Positions 62,226-64,000 of a DNA stretch of 64,000 nucleotides are shown one piece after another. Source of the DNA: JAICMB01 sp963795935 (GTDB lineage Bacteria > Acidobacteriota > Terriglobia > Bryobacterales > Bryobacteraceae); assembly GCA_963795935.1 (NCBI GenBank), contig CAWCJO010000004.1:1426001-1490000 (forward strand). Direction: 5' to 3'. Each line of letters starts with the position of its first letter. The stretch's first letter is position 1. A program made the translations under genes and the position numbers. The notes beneath the pieces are model-generated. The model worked only from the letters and a program-made list of their open reading frames with translations, was not told the origin of the DNA and did no database searches.

Positions 62226-63248
62226 ATGGATGTACTTGTGATCGGCGGCTCCGGCTTCATCGGGCCGTATCTGGTGCGTCAACTCGCAGCGATGGACCAT
62301 TCCGTTCGCGTGTTCCATCGCGGCAAGTCGCTAACGGAGTTGCCCGCTGAACACATCTTGGGAGACTGGCGCGATCTGCCGCGGCTCAAGCTCAAGGCCG
62401 ACATTGTAGTCGATCTCATTTTGGCGTCGGGCGAGCAGGCGCGGGAATTCATGGCGGCTTTCCATGGCCGGGCCCGCCGCGTTGTGGCGGCCAGCAGCGC
62501 CGACGTTTACCGCGCTTGCACGATTCTGCACGGCATGGAGGAGGGTCCGCCGGATCCGGTGCCGCTTACCGAGGAATCCCCGCTCCGCACTAAGGCGCAG
62601 ACCTATCCGCGGGAACAGATTGAGAAGATCGAAAGGATGGTCCCCTGGTGGGACGATTCCTACGACAAAATCCAGGTGGAACAGGCGATCATGAGCGATC
62701 CCGAATTGCCGGCTACGGTGCTGCGCTTGCCCATGATCTATGGCCCAGGCGATTACGCCCGGCGATTCCGGCCGGTGCTTAAACGAATTGACGACAACAG
62801 GCCCGTTATTCTCTACGAACAGGGCTGGGCCGCGTGGCGAGCGCCGCGCGGGTACGTGGAAAACGTGGCCGCCGCTCTGACCCTTGCGGTTGTGAACGAG
62901 CGGGCCGCGGGCCGCATTTATAACGTCGCGGAGTCGCCTGCGTACTCCGAACTGGAATGGGCGCGCAAGATCGCCGTTGCAACCGGTTGGACGGGCGAGT
63001 TTATGGTCCTGCCGAAGGAGCGGATCCCGGCGCACTTGAATCCGCCCGGCAATACCGCTCAACACTGGGATCTCGACTCGGCGCGCATCCGCCGGGAACT
63101 GGACTACCGCGAAATCGTTCCTCTCGACGAAGCCATTCGCCGCACCATCGATTGGGAACGGGCGAATCCGCCCGGTGAGTTCGATCCTCACCCCTTCGAT
63201 TACGCCGCTGAGGACGCGGCTATCGTTTCACAAACAAACACACAGTGA
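62226..63248 (+). CDS. NAD-dependent epimerase/dehydratase
   Basis: This is a 340-residue extended-SDR-like protein. The NAD-binding loop is VLVIGGSGFIGPYLVRQLAA; the serine of the active site is likely ASSADVYR, with a Y around PLTEESPLRTKAQTYPREQ. LRLPMIYGPGDYARRFR and RGYVENVAAALTLAVVN complete the family features. The classical YxxxK is not clear, so catalysis may be lost or unusual. No sugar cluster is adjacent. Confidence 0.85.
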   Translation: MDVLVIGGSGFIGPYLVRQLAAMDHSVRVFHRGKSLTELPAEHILGDWRDLPRLKLKADIVVDLILASGEQAREFMAAFHGRARRVVAASSADVYRACTILHGMEEGPPDPVPLTEESPLRTKAQTYPREQIEKIERMVPWWDDSYDKIQVEQAIMSDPELPATVLRLPMIYGPGDYARRFRPVLKRIDDNRPVILYEQGWAAWRAPRGYVENVAAALTLAVVNERAAGRIYNVAESPAYSELEWARKIAVATGWTGEFMVLPKERIPAHLNPPGNTAQHWDLDSARIRRELDYREIVPLDEAIRRTIDWERANPPGEFDPHPFDYAAEDAAIVSQTNTQ

Positions 63249-63282
63249 GCCCCGGTAAGGACCAGTTGCTTCGAGGCGGCGC

Positions 63283-63900
63283 TCAGCTTTCGGCTTGGCC
63301 CGAGGCGGAGAGGTTCGGCTCCCACAGCGTTTCCGGAACGTTGAGGAAGCGATTGGCCCAGCGGCTCCACACGAACAGCGCGTCGCTTAAGCGGTTGAGA
63401 TAGCGCAGCGCATCCGGCTCGACGCTCTCTTCGCGCGCCAGGCGCACCGCTAGGCGCTCGGCGCGGCGGCAGACGGTGCGGCAGGCGTGCAGCTCGGTCG
63501 AGAGGCGGCTGCCTCCGGGCAGAACGAAGGAGCGCAGGGGCGCAAGCTCCGCGTTCATGGCGTCGATTTCGTTCTCGAGCTGCCGGATTTCGACAGGGGT
63601 GACGCGAGGCTGCCGGGGATGCGCGTCCTGGGGCGCGGTGGCGAGGATCGCGCCTAAATTAAAAAGCTCGTGCTGCACGCGCCGCAGGATCGGCACAAGC
63701 GGCGGAACGGCATCGGCGGCCGAAACGGATGCCATTCCGATGAAGGCGTTGAGTTCGTCAACCGTGCCGTAGCACTCGATGCGCAGCGCGTCTTTGGGCG
63801 TGCGCTGCCCGCCCACGAGGCTGGTTTCGCCCCGATCGCCCGTTTTCGTGTAGATACGGTTCAGGGCGATGCGGGGCTGGTCGAATTTCGCGTCGTCCAC
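63283..63900 (-). CDS. PduO-type cob(I)alamin adenosyltransferase
   Basis: It transfers adenosine from ATP to cob(I)alamin. The 205-residue size and the motifs TKTGDRGETSLVGGQRTPKD, YGTVDELNAFIGMA, FVLPGGSRLSTELHACRTVC and RRAERLAVRLARE are typical, including the ATP-contact Arg and Asp. LRYLNRLSDALFVWSRWAN closes the fold. It follows a partial gene by 18 bp on the same strand. Confidence 0.95.
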   Translation of the reverse strand: MDDAKFDQPRIALNRIYTKTGDRGETSLVGGQRTPKDALRIECYGTVDELNAFIGMASVSAADAVPPLVPILRRVQHELFNLGAILATAPQDAHPRQPRVTPVEIRQLENEIDAMNAELAPLRSFVLPGGSRLSTELHACRTVCRRAERLAVRLAREESVEPDALRYLNRLSDALFVWSRWANRFLNVPETLWEPNLSASGQAES

Positions 63901-63918
63901 GTCGGGAATCCCGCGGGA

Positions 63919-64000
63919 TCACTCCACGTTCGACACCTTGCCGTTGAGGAACGTGATTTTCATGTCGTCGTAGATGTAGATCTTCTTCGCGCCGAGGTCC
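63919..64000 (-). CDS. C-terminal end of a gene running out of the window
   Basis: The last 26 codons (GAKKIYIYDDMKITFLNGKV) end in TGA at 63919. The segment is beta-like and could be the end of a secreted or PDZ-containing protein. Too little is present to name it. Confidence 0.6.
   Translation of the reverse strand, partial: DLGAKKIYIYDDMKITFLNGKVSNVE

Noticed and set aside
1..64000. tRNA, rRNA and CRISPR arrays
   Set aside because: No cloverleaf, rRNA-like stretch or regularly spaced repeats were noticed on reading either strand; a covariance search was not possible here.

Overview
The window looks like a high-GC chromosomal segment from an Acidobacteriota bacterium, probably near the Bryobacterales/Solibacter group. 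This rests on recognised features: a PadR regulator next to a long duplicated-FtsX permease, several Tat-exported proteins of families common in Acidobacteria and Planctomycetes, and a serine-recombinase mobile element and IS256-type insertion sequences. The placement is an inference from gene content, not from a marker-gene tree.

Positions 1-7500 are a mobile-element pile-up. A group II intron reverse transcriptase is broken by a 2.2-kb serine-recombinase element (about 959-3201) and by an IS256-family element (3621-5070, 9-bp target duplication). Removing both insertions and allowing one missing base in an A-run restores a continuous reverse transcriptase of about 414 residues. A second copy of the same IS (5514-6956, 9-bp duplication) sits in what looks like a hicA toxin gene, followed by a decayed hicB. 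The two ends of the recombinase element join on paper into an almost perfectly palindromic site, as expected of a serine-integrase attP.

7500-19330 holds an exported M14 peptidase, a GT-like membrane protein, a DUF4160/DUF2442 pair, ribA, a LytS-type sensor kinase, a methyltransferase, tyrS, folP, mutM and a Rieske ferredoxin. 19380-20680 is a decayed IS256-type transposase. 21119-26398 is a little-known cluster: an exported SelA-like PLP enzyme, two paralogous uncharacterised proteins and a divergent membrane dipeptidase. 26929-31525 is a tight glycosyltransferase operon. 31700-38200 contains a SEC-C microprotein, a broken esterase, the permease/PadR pair with a palindromic operator candidate, and a lone receiver-domain protein. 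38195-38639 is a fluoride exporter (crcB) under a well-formed fluoride riboswitch. It is followed by nadE, a beta-propeller phosphoesterase, a GH57 glycosidase and an exported RidA protein.

45630-55185 is a conserved translation/transcription operon (rimP-nusA-infB-ylxP-rbfA) running into apbE, hemE and hemY. The last part contains rlmN, an M16 peptidase, a TPM/nucleotidyltransferase/LemA group, an FAH-family enzyme, an AsmA-like protein, an NAD-dependent epimerase and a PduO-type cobalamin adenosyltransferase.

Many otherwise well-conserved genes, including core hemE and hemY, carry single-base frameshifts, several in short homopolymer runs. This looks more like consensus error in the assembly than mass gene death, so broken genes here should be read with that in mind. 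No rRNA, tRNA or CRISPR array was seen.
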